The notes under the pieces are model-generated. The model had not been told where the DNA came from and ran no database searches. It saw only the letters and a list, made by a program, of their open reading frames with translations. This document shows, one piece after another, positions 9,335 through 18,025 of a DNA stretch of 64,000 bases (position 1 is its first letter; each line of letters starts with the position of its first letter). Source of the stretch: Oceanicola sp. D3 (GTDB lineage: Bacteria; Pseudomonadota; Alphaproteobacteria; Rhodobacterales; Rhodobacteraceae); contig NZ_CP040932.1 in NCBI RefSeq assembly GCF_006351965.1, forward strand, positions 682,001 through 746,000. The letters run 5' to 3'. The translations under genes were made by a program, and so were the position numbers.

Positions 9335-9349
9335 TGAAGCCGGGCTTAA
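9335..9349 (-). promoter_or_regulatory. CtrA-like box upstream of motB
   Basis: Reads TGAA, seven bases, TTAA on the plus strand, i.e. TTAA-N7-TTCA toward motB. Its near edge is 59 bases from the motB start, exactly as for the box before flgE, and it is followed by the same CAG(A/G)TAAAAT decamer. The conservation of sequence and spacing is direct; binding by CtrA is inferred. Confidence 0.55.
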
Positions 9350-9370
9350 CAGGTAAAATCCGAAGCGAAA

Positions 9371-10750
9371 TCAGGCAGGCTCGCCGGTGTCGCGGATCAG
9401 CGCCGAGATTTCGGCCACCTTCGCATCCAGCAGCGCCCGGTCGCCCCGCGTTTCCACGTTGAGCCGCAGCACCGGCTCGGTGTTGGAACTGCGCAGGTTC
9501 ACCCGCCAGTCGGCAAACTCAAGGCTGAGGCCATCAAGCCGATTGGCGTCCTCCGCCTCACCGGCATATTTCGCCTCGAAGGCCTGCTTGGCCGCCTCCG
9601 GATTGCCAAGCCGAAAGTTGATCTCGCCCGACGAGGGGAAAGCCGCCCGCATATCCGCCACCATCTCCGAAAGCCTCGCGCCCTCAACGCTCATCAACTG
9701 CGCGATGGTGAGCCAAGGGATCATCCCGCTGTCGCAATAATAGAAGTCGCGGAAGTAGTGATGCGCCGAAATTTCGCCGCCATAAACCGCATCTTCCTTG
9801 CGCATCAGCGCCTTGATCAGCGAGTGCCCTGTTGGCGAAGAAATTGCAGTGCCCCCGGCTTCGGTGATGCACTTGCGGCTGTTCCACGCCACGCGGGTAT
9901 CATGCACGATGTTGGCACCGGGGTAGAGCTGAAGGAAGCCCTTGGCCAGCAGCGCCACTACAAACTCCCCCTCAACAAAGTCACCGGCCTCGTCACACAA
10001 GAAACAACGATCAAAGTCGCCGTCCCAAGCCACGCCCATATCTGCACCTGAGGCCTTCACCTGCTCTCCGGTGACAGGCTGGTTCTCGGGCAGCAACGGG
10101 TTGGGGATGCCGTTCGGGAAGCTCGCATCCGGCTCATGGTGCATCCGCTCAAAGGTCAGCGGCGCGCCCTTTTTGGCGAGCTTTTCGGCAATAGCGTCAA
10201 ACGAGGGGCCAGCCACGCCATTTCCGGCGTTCACCAAAATTTTCAACGGCTTGAGGCTTGCGACGTCAACAAAGCTGACGATCTTCTCGGCGTAGGCATC
10301 GCGGGTGTCAGCCTCGCTGCGTTTGCCCGGCGTTGCGGCGTCGGGCAGATCGGGGCCGCCGCAAAGCTGCTTCAGCCGCTCCATCTCGCCATCGGCGGAG
10401 AGCGGGCGCGATCCTGCGGCCACCATCTTGATACCGTTGTAATCAATCGGGTTGTGCGAGGCCGTCACCATCAGCCCGCCATCCGCCCCCAAATGCGACG
10501 TCGCAAAATACACCTCCTCGGTGCCCACCAACCCGATGTCGATCACATCCACGCCCCCGGCGATGAGGCCTTGGGTCAGCGCCTCGGTGATCTCGGGAGA
10601 GGAGGGGCGAATATCGCGCCCGATCACCGCCGACTTGCAGCCAAGCACTTCGGCAAAGGCGCGGCCGATCTTGCGGGCGAGCGCGCTGTCGAGGTTCACG
10701 CCGATCTGGCCGCGAATATCGTAGGCCTTGAAGGCGGAAAGGTCTGTCAT
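9371..10750 (-). CDS. manB: Phosphomannomutase/phosphoglucomutase
   Basis: An alpha-D-phosphohexomutase of 459 residues that interconverts hexose 6- and 1-phosphates for GDP-mannose and surface polysaccharide synthesis. The catalytic phosphoserine loop VTASHNP (Ser98), the metal loop DGDFDRC, the sugar loop GGEISAHHYFRDF and the phosphate loop RSSNTEP are all present. I chose ATG 10750 (MTDLSAFKAYDIRG), which matches family N-termini; the frame is open further upstream. It is divergent from asd. Whether mannose or glucose is preferred cannot be read from the sequence. Confidence 0.93.
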   Translation of the reverse strand: MTDLSAFKAYDIRGQIGVNLDSALARKIGRAFAEVLGCKSAVIGRDIRPSSPEITEALTQGLIAGGVDVIDIGLVGTEEVYFATSHLGADGGLMVTASHNPIDYNGIKMVAAGSRPLSADGEMERLKQLCGGPDLPDAATPGKRSEADTRDAYAEKIVSFVDVASLKPLKILVNAGNGVAGPSFDAIAEKLAKKGAPLTFERMHHEPDASFPNGIPNPLLPENQPVTGEQVKASGADMGVAWDGDFDRCFLCDEAGDFVEGEFVVALLAKGFLQLYPGANIVHDTRVAWNSRKCITEAGGTAISSPTGHSLIKALMRKEDAVYGGEISAHHYFRDFYYCDSGMIPWLTIAQLMSVEGARLSEMVADMRAAFPSSGEINFRLGNPEAAKQAFEAKYAGEAEDANRLDGLSLEFADWRVNLRSSNTEPVLRLNVETRGDRALLDAKVAEISALIRDTGEPA

Positions 10751-10909
10751 GGGGGCTCCGGGGGTTGGTAAAATCATTCTGCAACTGCGAAGGGATCGTA
10801 GGCAGCCCGCCGGAATTGGCAACCCCGGCCTCACCCGGTCGGCTTTGCCCCTTTAAACACGCAGCCAAACCCTATATTGCCCCGCAACACATAAACAAAG
10901 GAGACCCTG

Positions 10910-11932
10910 ATGGGCTATCGCGTCGTCGTCGTCGGCGCCACGGGCAATGTGGGCCGCGAAATGCTGAACATTCTGGCCGAGCGCCAGTTCCCTGTCGATG
11001 AGATTGCTGCGCTTGCATCGCGCAAATCTCTCGGCACCGAAGTCTCGTTTGGCGACAAGACCCTGAAAACCCTGGATCTCGACACTTTCGACTTCAAGGG
11101 CTGGGATATCGCGCTCTTTGCCATCGGCTCGGACGCCACCAAGAAATACGCGCCCAACGCCGCCAAAGCTGGCTGCCTCGTAATCGACAACTCCTCGCTC
11201 TACCGCTACGACCCGGATATTCCGCTGATCGTGCCCGAAGTGAATGCCGATGCGATCGAGGGCTATGCCAAGCGGATGATCATCGCCAACCCCAACTGCT
11301 CCACGGCGCAGATGGTGGTGGCCCTCAAGCCGCTGCATGACCGCGCCAAAATCAAGCGCGTGGTGGTCAGCACCTACCAGTCGGTGTCCGGCGCGGGCAA
11401 AGGCGGCATGGACGAGCTGTGGGACCAGACCAAGGGCATGTATGTGCCCGGTCAGGAAAAGGCCCCCGAGCAGTTCCAAAAGCAGATCGCCTTCAACGTG
11501 ATCCCCCAGATCGACGTTTTCCTTGAGGACGGGTCCACCAAGGAAGAGTGGAAGATGGTCGCCGAGACCAAGAAGATCATCGACAAGTCGATCAAGGTCA
11601 CCGCCACCTGCGTGCGCGTGCCGGTCTTTGTCGGCCACTCCGAAGCGGTGAACATCGAGACTGAGGAGTTCCTCGACGAGGATGAAGCACGCGACATCCT
11701 GCGCGAGGCACCGGGCATCATGGTGGTCGATAAGCGCGAGCCGGGCGGCTACACCACGCCGGTCGAGTGCGTGGGCGATTTCGCCACCTTCATCAGCCGC
11801 ATCCGGCAAGACAGCACCATCGACAACGGGCTGAACTTCTGGTGCGTCAGCGACAACCTGCGCAAGGGCGCGGCGCTGAATGCGGTGCAGATCGCCGAGC
11901 TCTACGGCCAACGCATCCTGAAGAAGGGCTGA
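10910..11932 (+). CDS. asd: Aspartate-semialdehyde dehydrogenase
   Basis: Reduces aspartyl phosphate to aspartate semialdehyde, the branch point to lysine, threonine, methionine and diaminopimelate. The 340-residue enzyme has the NADP-binding GATGNVGREML, the nucleophile in ANPNCSTAQ (Cys130) and a C-terminal segment RKGAALNAVQIAE. A good ribosome site (AAAGGAGA) precedes ATG 10910. A strong hairpin follows. dapA, which uses the product, lies about 46 kb away in this window. Confidence 0.97.
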   Translation: MGYRVVVVGATGNVGREMLNILAERQFPVDEIAALASRKSLGTEVSFGDKTLKTLDLDTFDFKGWDIALFAIGSDATKKYAPNAAKAGCLVIDNSSLYRYDPDIPLIVPEVNADAIEGYAKRMIIANPNCSTAQMVVALKPLHDRAKIKRVVVSTYQSVSGAGKGGMDELWDQTKGMYVPGQEKAPEQFQKQIAFNVIPQIDVFLEDGSTKEEWKMVAETKKIIDKSIKVTATCVRVPVFVGHSEAVNIETEEFLDEDEARDILREAPGIMVVDKREPGGYTTPVECVGDFATFISRIRQDSTIDNGLNFWCVSDNLRKGAALNAVQIAELYGQRILKKG

Positions 11933-11969
11933 GGCTCCGGCCCCCCCTCTCGAACATTTCAAATTTTTT

Positions 11970-11997
11970 CAAGGGCCGGTCCAAGGATCGGCCCTTG
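11970..11997 (+). terminator. Hairpin after asd
   Basis: A 9-bp perfect stem (CAAGGGCCG pairing with CGGCCCTTG), extendable by three more pairs to a 4-base loop, 38 bases after the asd stop. The T-run lies before rather than after the stem on this strand, so it is not a textbook intrinsic terminator but is well placed to end the asd message. Confidence 0.55.
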
Positions 11998-12112
11998 GCT
12001 TGCGTCCTACCTTGTGATCGGCGCCTGCGCGCGCCGGGAAACGCAGCTTGCTTTCACCTATCGGGGGGCAGAAACTCCGGGCAGAAGGCATTTTGATACG
12101 AGGTATTGAACA

Positions 12113-13765
12113 ATGAAAACGCTCTTGTGGGCCACCGCCCTCACAACCCTGCCAGCCCTTGCGTCGGCAGCCGATTTTCAGGTCGCCGCCCCGGTGACGG
12201 GCGCAACCATCTATCCGCAGGGCGCAACTGTCACGCGCCGGGTGGTGGCCGAGGTGCCCGCCGGTGCCCATCGCATCCTCTTCCCGGTGCGGCGCGGCAT
12301 GCTCGATTATGGCCCGCCCCGCATCCTGCCCTCCGGCGGCGTTTCACTCGGGGCGACCCAGCTGCTGACCAGCTATGTGACCGACCCCAAAGCGGTTTAT
12401 TCCCCCGCCCAGCAGGCCACGCTCGACCGGGTCGAAACGCTGGAAGACCGGGTGACAGGCAAGTCAGACGAAATCTCCCGGGCACAGGTGGCGCTCGACG
12501 GCGCCAATGCCCGGCTGGAGTTTCTGGGCTCGGTCAAGGGCGGCGCGCTCGATGCGATCGACCCCGAAGCGCTGCGCAATGCGGCCACGCTGATCGGTTC
12601 TGAAACTGCCGCTGCGCAACTCGAAAAGCAGCAAACCGAAGAAGCCCTGCGCGGTCTTTCCAAGGAGATGGACGAGCTGCGGCGCGAACTGGCCCAGGCC
12701 CAGGCCGACCTCGCTCGCCTCACCCCGCCCGAGGGGCCGGTGGATATGATGGCCGTGTCGCTGGAGCTGGACACGCCGCAAGAGGTGGTGCTGGAGGTGG
12801 TCTACCTCGACGGCAAAGCGAACTGGCGCCCGGATTACGACCTGCGCCTCACACGCGGTGAAGAGGCATCCGTTCAGATCGACCGCAAGGCCGTTGTGCA
12901 GCAATTCACCGGCGAGCTTTGGGACGGAATCGAGCTTGAGCTTTCCACCGCCGACCCCTTCGCCGGAATAGTGCCCAGCGATCCGCAGCCCAATCAGGCG
13001 CAGATCGGCAATGCGGCCTACAAGCGGGCCTCCGGTAGTGCCTCCTACGATACGTCACGGGTGGCGGCAAAGCCTGCGATGGAAGAGGAGGCCGTGGTGG
13101 TCGAAGCCGCCCCCATCGTCGCCGGGCTGAAGGTGGAAGGCCTCGCGGTGAGCTACGACTACCCCCGCAAGGTCACGCTCGCGCCTTACGGCGGCGAGGG
13201 GCTGCAACTGTCGCTCGACACGGTGACGCTGGAGGCCGACGAAAAGATCATCGCCGCGCCGCGCACCGATGACACCGCCTTCCTACTGGCCGAGCTGCGC
13301 AACACGCTGTCCGAGCCAATCCTGCCGGGGCAGGCCTCGGTCTACCGCGATGGCGTGTTCATAGGGCGCAACACCGTGCCGCTCATCCCTGCCGGCGCAA
13401 CCGAAGATCTGTCCTTCGGGCCATTGGAGAGCCTGCGCCTCGAATGGACGCTGCTGAACAACGACACCGGCGACAAGGGCATCGTCAGCCGCTCCAACAC
13501 CCGCGAGCAGGCAATGGAGTTTTCCGTGGAAAACCTCAGTGACGAGGCGGTGGAGCTGACGGCGATTTACGCGCTGCCCTATTCCGAGCAGGAAGATCTT
13601 GAGCTCGACGTGCGCGCCCGGCCCGCGCCCACGCGCGAAGATTACGAAAAGCGCCGGGGTGTGGGTGAATGGGACATGGAGCTGGCACCGGGTGAAACCA
13701 AAGTGGTGCGGATCGACGTGACGCTCGATTGGCCAAGCGGCCCAGAGCTGATCTGGCGGCCGTAA
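12113..13765 (+). CDS. DUF4139 (mucoidy inhibitor MuiA-like) exported protein
   Basis: A 550-residue protein with a Sec signal (MKTLLWATALTTLPALASAA). After it come the DUF4140-type N-terminal beta segment (VTGATIYPQGATVTRRVVAE), an Ala/Glu-rich coiled coil (about residues 100-205) and the C-terminal DUF4139 domain with WRPDYDLRL, GELWDGIELELSTADPF and a final LDWPSG. This is the build of the MuiA family, whose biochemical role is not established. It stands alone between two hairpins. Periplasmic location is inferred from the signal. Confidence 0.85.
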   Translation: MKTLLWATALTTLPALASAADFQVAAPVTGATIYPQGATVTRRVVAEVPAGAHRILFPVRRGMLDYGPPRILPSGGVSLGATQLLTSYVTDPKAVYSPAQQATLDRVETLEDRVTGKSDEISRAQVALDGANARLEFLGSVKGGALDAIDPEALRNAATLIGSETAAAQLEKQQTEEALRGLSKEMDELRRELAQAQADLARLTPPEGPVDMMAVSLELDTPQEVVLEVVYLDGKANWRPDYDLRLTRGEEASVQIDRKAVVQQFTGELWDGIELELSTADPFAGIVPSDPQPNQAQIGNAAYKRASGSASYDTSRVAAKPAMEEEAVVVEAAPIVAGLKVEGLAVSYDYPRKVTLAPYGGEGLQLSLDTVTLEADEKIIAAPRTDDTAFLLAELRNTLSEPILPGQASVYRDGVFIGRNTVPLIPAGATEDLSFGPLESLRLEWTLLNNDTGDKGIVSRSNTREQAMEFSVENLSDEAVELTAIYALPYSEQEDLELDVRARPAPTREDYEKRRGVGEWDMELAPGETKVVRIDVTLDWPSGPELIWRP

Positions 13766-13796
13766 CCACCGCGCAACATTGAACTACGCTACAAAC

Positions 13797-13824
13797 AGGG
13801 CCGGGGCATATCAGCCTCGGCCCT
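13797..13824 (+). terminator. Hairpin after the DUF4139 gene
   Basis: AGGGCCG pairs with CGGCCCT (7 bp, extendable through a G-T and two G-C pairs) 31 bases after the stop. It shares the AGGGCCG core with the hairpins after asd and at 51696. The T-run is poor (TCCT). Confidence 0.5.
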
Positions 13825-13967
13825 TCCTCGTGGCTCTGTGCGCCCCCAGCGGCAACTCAAACCCCGCTCTCCTCCGGGCGTGTTCCGCTCGCAGGCGGCG
13901 CCGGCGATAAACGCCCAGCGCAGCGAGGCCATCGAAAGCCGATCAACCGCCTGCGCCAAACATGCAC

Positions 13968-14411
13968 TCAGGCCGCCCGCTGTTCGTCCCCGCCCTCTCG
14001 GCGTTCCAGCGGCTTGCCGGGGAAATGGCTGGCAAACTTGATCGTCAAATCCTCGCGGCTCACGCCCAGCCGCGTCAGCGGCACCAGTGGCTTTTCCTCC
14101 GGCCAAGTGCAAAGCACCAACGGCGGCTGCCCTGTGCGCCCGTTGTCGCCCGGTGCGCGCAGCACATAGCCCAGCTTGCGCAGCCGCGCCTGAAGCCCGG
14201 GCCAGGTCACCGAGTCCTCAATCGCCTGAGCCAGCGCGCGGCGCTTGTCGACCACGGCAGGCGGCACCTTGGGGGCCTCGTCAATCTGCGAGAGAATGGC
14301 CTGCCGCAAGAATTCGGCAAGCGTCTGGTCCGCCGCGCGTGCTGCGCGATTGGCCTTGTTGAGGAGCTTTAGCGGCATCCGGAGGGTGAGGTTCATGGCA
14401 GGCTGTTTCAT
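13968..14411 (-). CDS. Hypothetical protein with ribbon-helix-helix-like N-terminus
   Basis: A basic 147-residue protein. Residues 6-45 (NLTLRMPLKLLNKANRAARA, then ADQTLAEFLRQAILSQI) have the spacing of a ribbon-helix-helix DNA-binding fold: a short beta strand, then two helices. The rest is Arg/Pro/Leu-rich with no motif I recognise. I took ATG 14411; ATG 14396 is equally possible. It is close to the carbonic anhydrase gene on the same strand, with 81 bases between them. DNA binding is only an inference. Confidence 0.6.
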   Translation of the reverse strand: MKQPAMNLTLRMPLKLLNKANRAARAADQTLAEFLRQAILSQIDEAPKVPPAVVDKRRALAQAIEDSVTWPGLQARLRKLGYVLRAPGDNGRTGQPPLVLCTWPEEKPLVPLTRLGVSREDLTIKFASHFPGKPLERREGGDEQRAA

Positions 14412-14492
14412 AGCCCGCACCATGGCCCGATATCGGTTAACGCCCGGTTGAGGCCGCACGAAAAATCCGGCCTCAACGTGGCAAAGCCCCGC

Positions 14493-15146
14493 TCAGACCG
14501 GCTCAAACACCTTCGCAGTCGGGCTATAGCCCTCCAGCACACCCTCGCGGATATCAAACCACAGCCCATGCAGGCTAAGTTCTTCGGCCTCGATGGCGCT
14601 CTGAACGAAAGGAAAGCCGATCAGGTTGGAGAGCGATTCGACAACCGCCTCCCGCTCCAGCGCGCGCTTCTGCGCCTCCGGGTCTTCGATGTCTTTCACC
14701 CGCTCAAAGCCCGGGCGCAGAATGTCGAGCCAGCGGCCAATGAAGCTGCTCTTCTCTTCCAGCTCCGGCATTTTGCCCGAGCACATATCAAGGCACCCTG
14801 CCACGCCGCCGCAGTTGGAATGGCCCACCACGATGAGATGCGCTACCTTCAGCACGGTCACGGCATATTCGATTGCTGCCGAGGTGCCGTGCGGGTCTCC
14901 ATCGGGCTCGAAGGGGGGCACAAGGTTGGCGATGTTGCGATGCAAAAAGATGTCGCCGGTCTGGGCGCCAAACAGCTCGTTCACGTTCACCCGGCTGTCA
15001 CAGCAGGCAATCACCATCATCGGCGGGCGCTGGCCCTCGTCCGCAAGGCGGCGATACCAGCTCTTGTTCTGTTCATAGCGGGTGGCCCGCCAGCCTTCAT
15101 AGCGGCTGACGAGGTATTCCGGCAGCGGTTTGACCAGCCTATCCAT
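14493..15146 (-). CDS. Beta-class carbonic anhydrase
   Basis: Interconverts CO2 and bicarbonate in the cytoplasm. The 217-residue protein has both zinc-site motifs of the beta class: CCDSR (Cys48, Asp50, Arg52) and GHSNCGG (His109, Cys112). Length is typical. Next to the conserved Cys48 is an extra Cys49. It is transcribed away from the small Hpt-like gene and is followed by the ribbon-helix-helix-like gene. Confidence 0.95.
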   Translation of the reverse strand: MDRLVKPLPEYLVSRYEGWRATRYEQNKSWYRRLADEGQRPPMMVIACCDSRVNVNELFGAQTGDIFLHRNIANLVPPFEPDGDPHGTSAAIEYAVTVLKVAHLIVVGHSNCGGVAGCLDMCSGKMPELEEKSSFIGRWLDILRPGFERVKDIEDPEAQKRALEREAVVESLSNLIGFPFVQSAIEAEELSLHGLWFDIREGVLEGYSPTAKVFEPV

Positions 15147-15380
15147 CGGTGTCCCTCTCCTGTCGCATCTGACCTTCTAAACCACATCCGCCCCGGCGGG
15201 GGAAGAGCGCGCCCGCGCCGCGCCCGGCCGTGATGACGCGGGCAGGGAGCAACTGTGGTAAAACAAGGGCAATCTGCTGCAATTGAAGCCATTTCGCGCT
15301 TACAGGATAACAGATTGTTCAGCCCTCGGCGTCATGGTCCGTCCTGCGAGAACATTGGGGTGAAAAGAGAGGTGCGCCAG

Positions 15381-15761
15381 ATGGCACATGTATCCGTTCT
15401 GAACGTCGAAGATGATATCCGGCTCGATCCCGAGCGGCTGGGAACGCTCTACTATCAACTGGGTCATCAAGGGGCAGAAGATGTTGTTTGTCGCGCGATG
15501 GAAGAACTCGCCGTGCGGCTGGCCGACGTCGATGCGCGGTTCCGCGAGCATGACTGGCCCGAACTGGCCCGCATGGCGCGCGGCCTCATCGCCATCGCCG
15601 ATCAGATCGGCATGGTCGGCCTTGCGCGGGTTGCCGGCGACGTGGCGCAAGCTGCACGGGCGCTGGATATCCCGGCCATCGGCGCCACGCTGGCCCGGCT
15701 CGGCCGCATCGCCGACCGCTCGCTGACCGAGGTGTGGGACGCGCAGGATCTGTCGCTCTAG
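15381..15761 (+). CDS. Small helical protein resembling an Hpt domain without the histidine
   Basis: A 126-residue, mostly helical acidic protein. Residues about 25-110 resemble a histidine phosphotransfer four-helix bundle, with ARMARGLIAIADQIGM in the place of the usual H-x-L-K-G-x-A-x-x-x-G segment, but the phospho-accepting His is replaced (Arg by my alignment). I chose ATG 15381 because the protein from there begins MAHVSVLNVEDD and is preceded by AGAGAGGTG. A hairpin separates it from pepA. The family resemblance is modest and could be coincidental. Confidence 0.6.
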   Translation: MAHVSVLNVEDDIRLDPERLGTLYYQLGHQGAEDVVCRAMEELAVRLADVDARFREHDWPELARMARGLIAIADQIGMVGLARVAGDVAQAARALDIPAIGATLARLGRIADRSLTEVWDAQDLSL

Positions 15762-15793
15762 GCCGGGCTTCCGGCGAGGATCGGCTTGCTCTA

Positions 15794-15815
15794 GTCTGGC
15801 GGCAAATCGCCAGAC
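15794..15815 (+). promoter_or_regulatory. Hairpin abutting the pepA ribosome site
   Basis: GTCTGGCG and CGCCAGAC form a perfect 8-bp stem with a 6-base loop (GCAAAT). It ends one base before the GGAG ribosome site of pepA. It could terminate the preceding gene or influence pepA translation; there is no T-run. Confidence 0.45.
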
Positions 15816-15824
15816 GGAGCCCCC

Positions 15825-17207
15825 ATGTATTCCACGCCCCTGCCCAAATTCGCCACCACTCAAGAGGCGGCCTGCCCGCTCTGGGCCATCGGCCCCGAGG
15901 GGCTCGATGGTTTGCCCGAGGATGCTGGCACATGGGCGAAAACCGCAGGCTTCAAGGCCGGTGCGGGCGAGGTTTGCCTCGTGCCGGGCGCAAACGGCGG
16001 CCTCGGTGCGGTGCTGCTGGGCCTCGGCTCTGCGGCCACCCGCAACCGCCGCCGCCTTGTAACCGGCGATTTGCCCCAGCGCCTGCCCGCTGGCACCTAT
16101 GCGCTGGCCGGAGAGTGGGCGCGGCGCGATGCCGAGGAGGCGGCGCTGGGCTGGCTCTTCGGCAGCTACCGCTTCACCCGCTACAGCGAGGGCCCCGCCG
16201 TGGAGGCGAAGCTGGTTTGCCCCGAGGGCGTGGAGGCTGCGCGGCTTGAGGCCATTGCAGCAGGCGAGTTTCTCACCCGCGACCTTATCAATACGCCCAC
16301 CTCCGATATGGGCCCCGAGGCATTGGACGCCGCATTCATGGCGCTGGCCGAGGAGCAGGGGGCCGAGGCCGCTGCGGTGCGCGGCGATGATCTGCTCAAC
16401 CAGAATTTCCCAATGATCCACGCTGTTGGCCGCGCCAGCGCCGAAGCCCCGCGCCTGCTGGATATGCGGTGGGGCAGCGAAGGCCCCACGCTCACCCTCG
16501 TCGGCAAGGGCGTGTGCTTTGATACCGGCGGCCTCAACCTCAAGCCCGGCGCCTCTATGGGCCTGATGAAAAAGGACATGGGCGGCGCGGCCACCGTGCT
16601 CGGGCTGGCACGGATGATCATGGCGCTGGGCCTCAAACTGCGGCTCCGTGTGCTGGTTCCTGCGGTCGAAAACTCGGTCTCCTCGAACAGCTTCCGCCCG
16701 CAGGATATCCTGACCTCCCGCAAAGGCCTGACGGTAGAGATCAACAACACCGACGCCGAAGGTCGCCTTGTGCTGGCCGATGCGCTGACCTTCGCGGGCG
16801 AAGAAAACCCCGATATGATCGTCAGCTTCGCCACCCTCACTGGCGCGGCGCGGGTGGCCGTGGGGGATGACATCGCCCCCTTCTTCACCGGCAACGCCGC
16901 GCTGGCCACGGCGCTGACGGAGGCAGCGGCAGAGGTGGCAGATCCGGTCTGGCAACTGCCCTTCCACGCGCCCTACGAGCCGCGCATCCAGCCGGGCATC
17001 GCCGATCTCGACAACGCGCCCAAGGGCGGCATGGCCGGGGCGATCACTGCGGCGCTCTTCCTGCGCCGCTTCGTGCCCGAGGGCGCAGATTACACCCATT
17101 TCGATATCTACGGCTGGCAGCCCTCCGCCGCGCCGGGCCGCCCCAAGGGCGGCGTTGGCATGGGTGCGCGGGCGCTGCTGGCCGCACTCCCCAAGGTGCT
17201 CACATGA
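15825..17207 (+). CDS. pepA: Leucyl aminopeptidase family protein (M17)
   Basis: A cytoplasmic dizinc exopeptidase that removes N-terminal residues from peptides. The 460-residue protein has the M17 signature NTDAEGRLVLADAL (near residue 308), the metal/Lys segment GVCFDTGGLNLKP and the MKKDMGGAATV loop. The N-terminal domain is short and divergent, as in many alphaproteobacterial M17 enzymes. The stop overlaps the start of the NlpC/P60 gene by 4 bases, so the pair is probably translationally coupled; joint work in peptide or murein recycling is plausible. Confidence 0.94.
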   Translation: MYSTPLPKFATTQEAACPLWAIGPEGLDGLPEDAGTWAKTAGFKAGAGEVCLVPGANGGLGAVLLGLGSAATRNRRRLVTGDLPQRLPAGTYALAGEWARRDAEEAALGWLFGSYRFTRYSEGPAVEAKLVCPEGVEAARLEAIAAGEFLTRDLINTPTSDMGPEALDAAFMALAEEQGAEAAAVRGDDLLNQNFPMIHAVGRASAEAPRLLDMRWGSEGPTLTLVGKGVCFDTGGLNLKPGASMGLMKKDMGGAATVLGLARMIMALGLKLRLRVLVPAVENSVSSNSFRPQDILTSRKGLTVEINNTDAEGRLVLADALTFAGEENPDMIVSFATLTGAARVAVGDDIAPFFTGNAALATALTEAAAEVADPVWQLPFHAPYEPRIQPGIADLDNAPKGGMAGAITAALFLRRFVPEGADYTHFDIYGWQPSAAPGRPKGGVGMGARALLAALPKVLT

Positions 17208-18025
17208 AACTCGATCGCCGCCTCACCCCCGCCAACGCCCGCGTGGCCGCCGCCGCGCTGAAGGGGCTGGTGGAGGCGGAAGCCTACGTGGAGGGCGAGG
17301 CCGCCTGCGTCTCCGCGCCGCTCACCGACATCTGCCGCGATCCGGCGGGCGACCGCGAGCGGCAGTTGCTCGCCGGGGCCCGCGTCGTCGTCTACGAGCG
17401 GGTCGCGGGCTGGGCCTATATCCAGGCCGCAGCCGATGGCTACGTCGGTTATGTCGCCGAGAAGGCGCTGGGGCCGGTGGTCACCCCAACCCACCGCATT
17501 TCCGCCCGCCAAAGCCACCTCTACCCCGAACCTTCGATCAAGACGCGCGAAAAGGCGGCGCTGTCTTTCGGCGTGCAGGTGGCGGTCATCGGGCAGCAAG
17601 GCGACCTGTGCGAAACCCCCTCCGGGTTCATCCCGAAGCAGCACCTGACCGAAATCGGCACCCGTGCCGACCGGCTCGAAACCGCCCGCCTCTTTCTCGG
17701 CACGCCATACCTCTGGGGCGGCAATTCCAGCGCGGGGATCGACTGCTCGGGGCTGGTGCAGGCGGCGCTACAGGCCGAGGGGCATGATTGCCCGGGCGAC
17801 AGCGACATGCAGGAAGAGGCGCTCGGCGAGGCGCTGGCCCTCGATGCCGCGGTTGAGCCGGGAGATCTCTACTTCTGGCCGGGCCATGTGGCCATGGCAC
17901 TGGATGCCGACCGGCTGATCCACGCCACCGGGCACTTCATGTCCACGGTCATCGAGCCGCTCGGTGAGGCGCTGGCCCGGATCGAGGCCTCAGGGTATCC
18001 GCTGCGCAGTCGGCGCAGGCTCTAG
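17204..18025 (+). CDS. NlpC/P60 family cell-wall peptidase with SH3-like domains
   Basis: A 273-residue Cys peptidase of the type that cleaves D-Glu-diaminopimelate links in murein peptides. Residues about 30-150 hold two SH3-like repeats; the NlpC domain follows with GTPYLWGGNSSAGIDCSGL (Cys181), GHVAMALD (His228) and a polar residue later. No signal peptide is visible, suggesting a cytoplasmic muropeptide hydrolase, in keeping with coupling to pepA. Its stop codon overlaps that of the facing mtfA-like gene in a CTAG. Confidence 0.92.
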   Translation: MKLDRRLTPANARVAAAALKGLVEAEAYVEGEAACVSAPLTDICRDPAGDRERQLLAGARVVVYERVAGWAYIQAAADGYVGYVAEKALGPVVTPTHRISARQSHLYPEPSIKTREKAALSFGVQVAVIGQQGDLCETPSGFIPKQHLTEIGTRADRLETARLFLGTPYLWGGNSSAGIDCSGLVQAALQAEGHDCPGDSDMQEEALGEALALDAAVEPGDLYFWPGHVAMALDADRLIHATGHFMSTVIEPLGEALARIEASGYPLRSRRRL

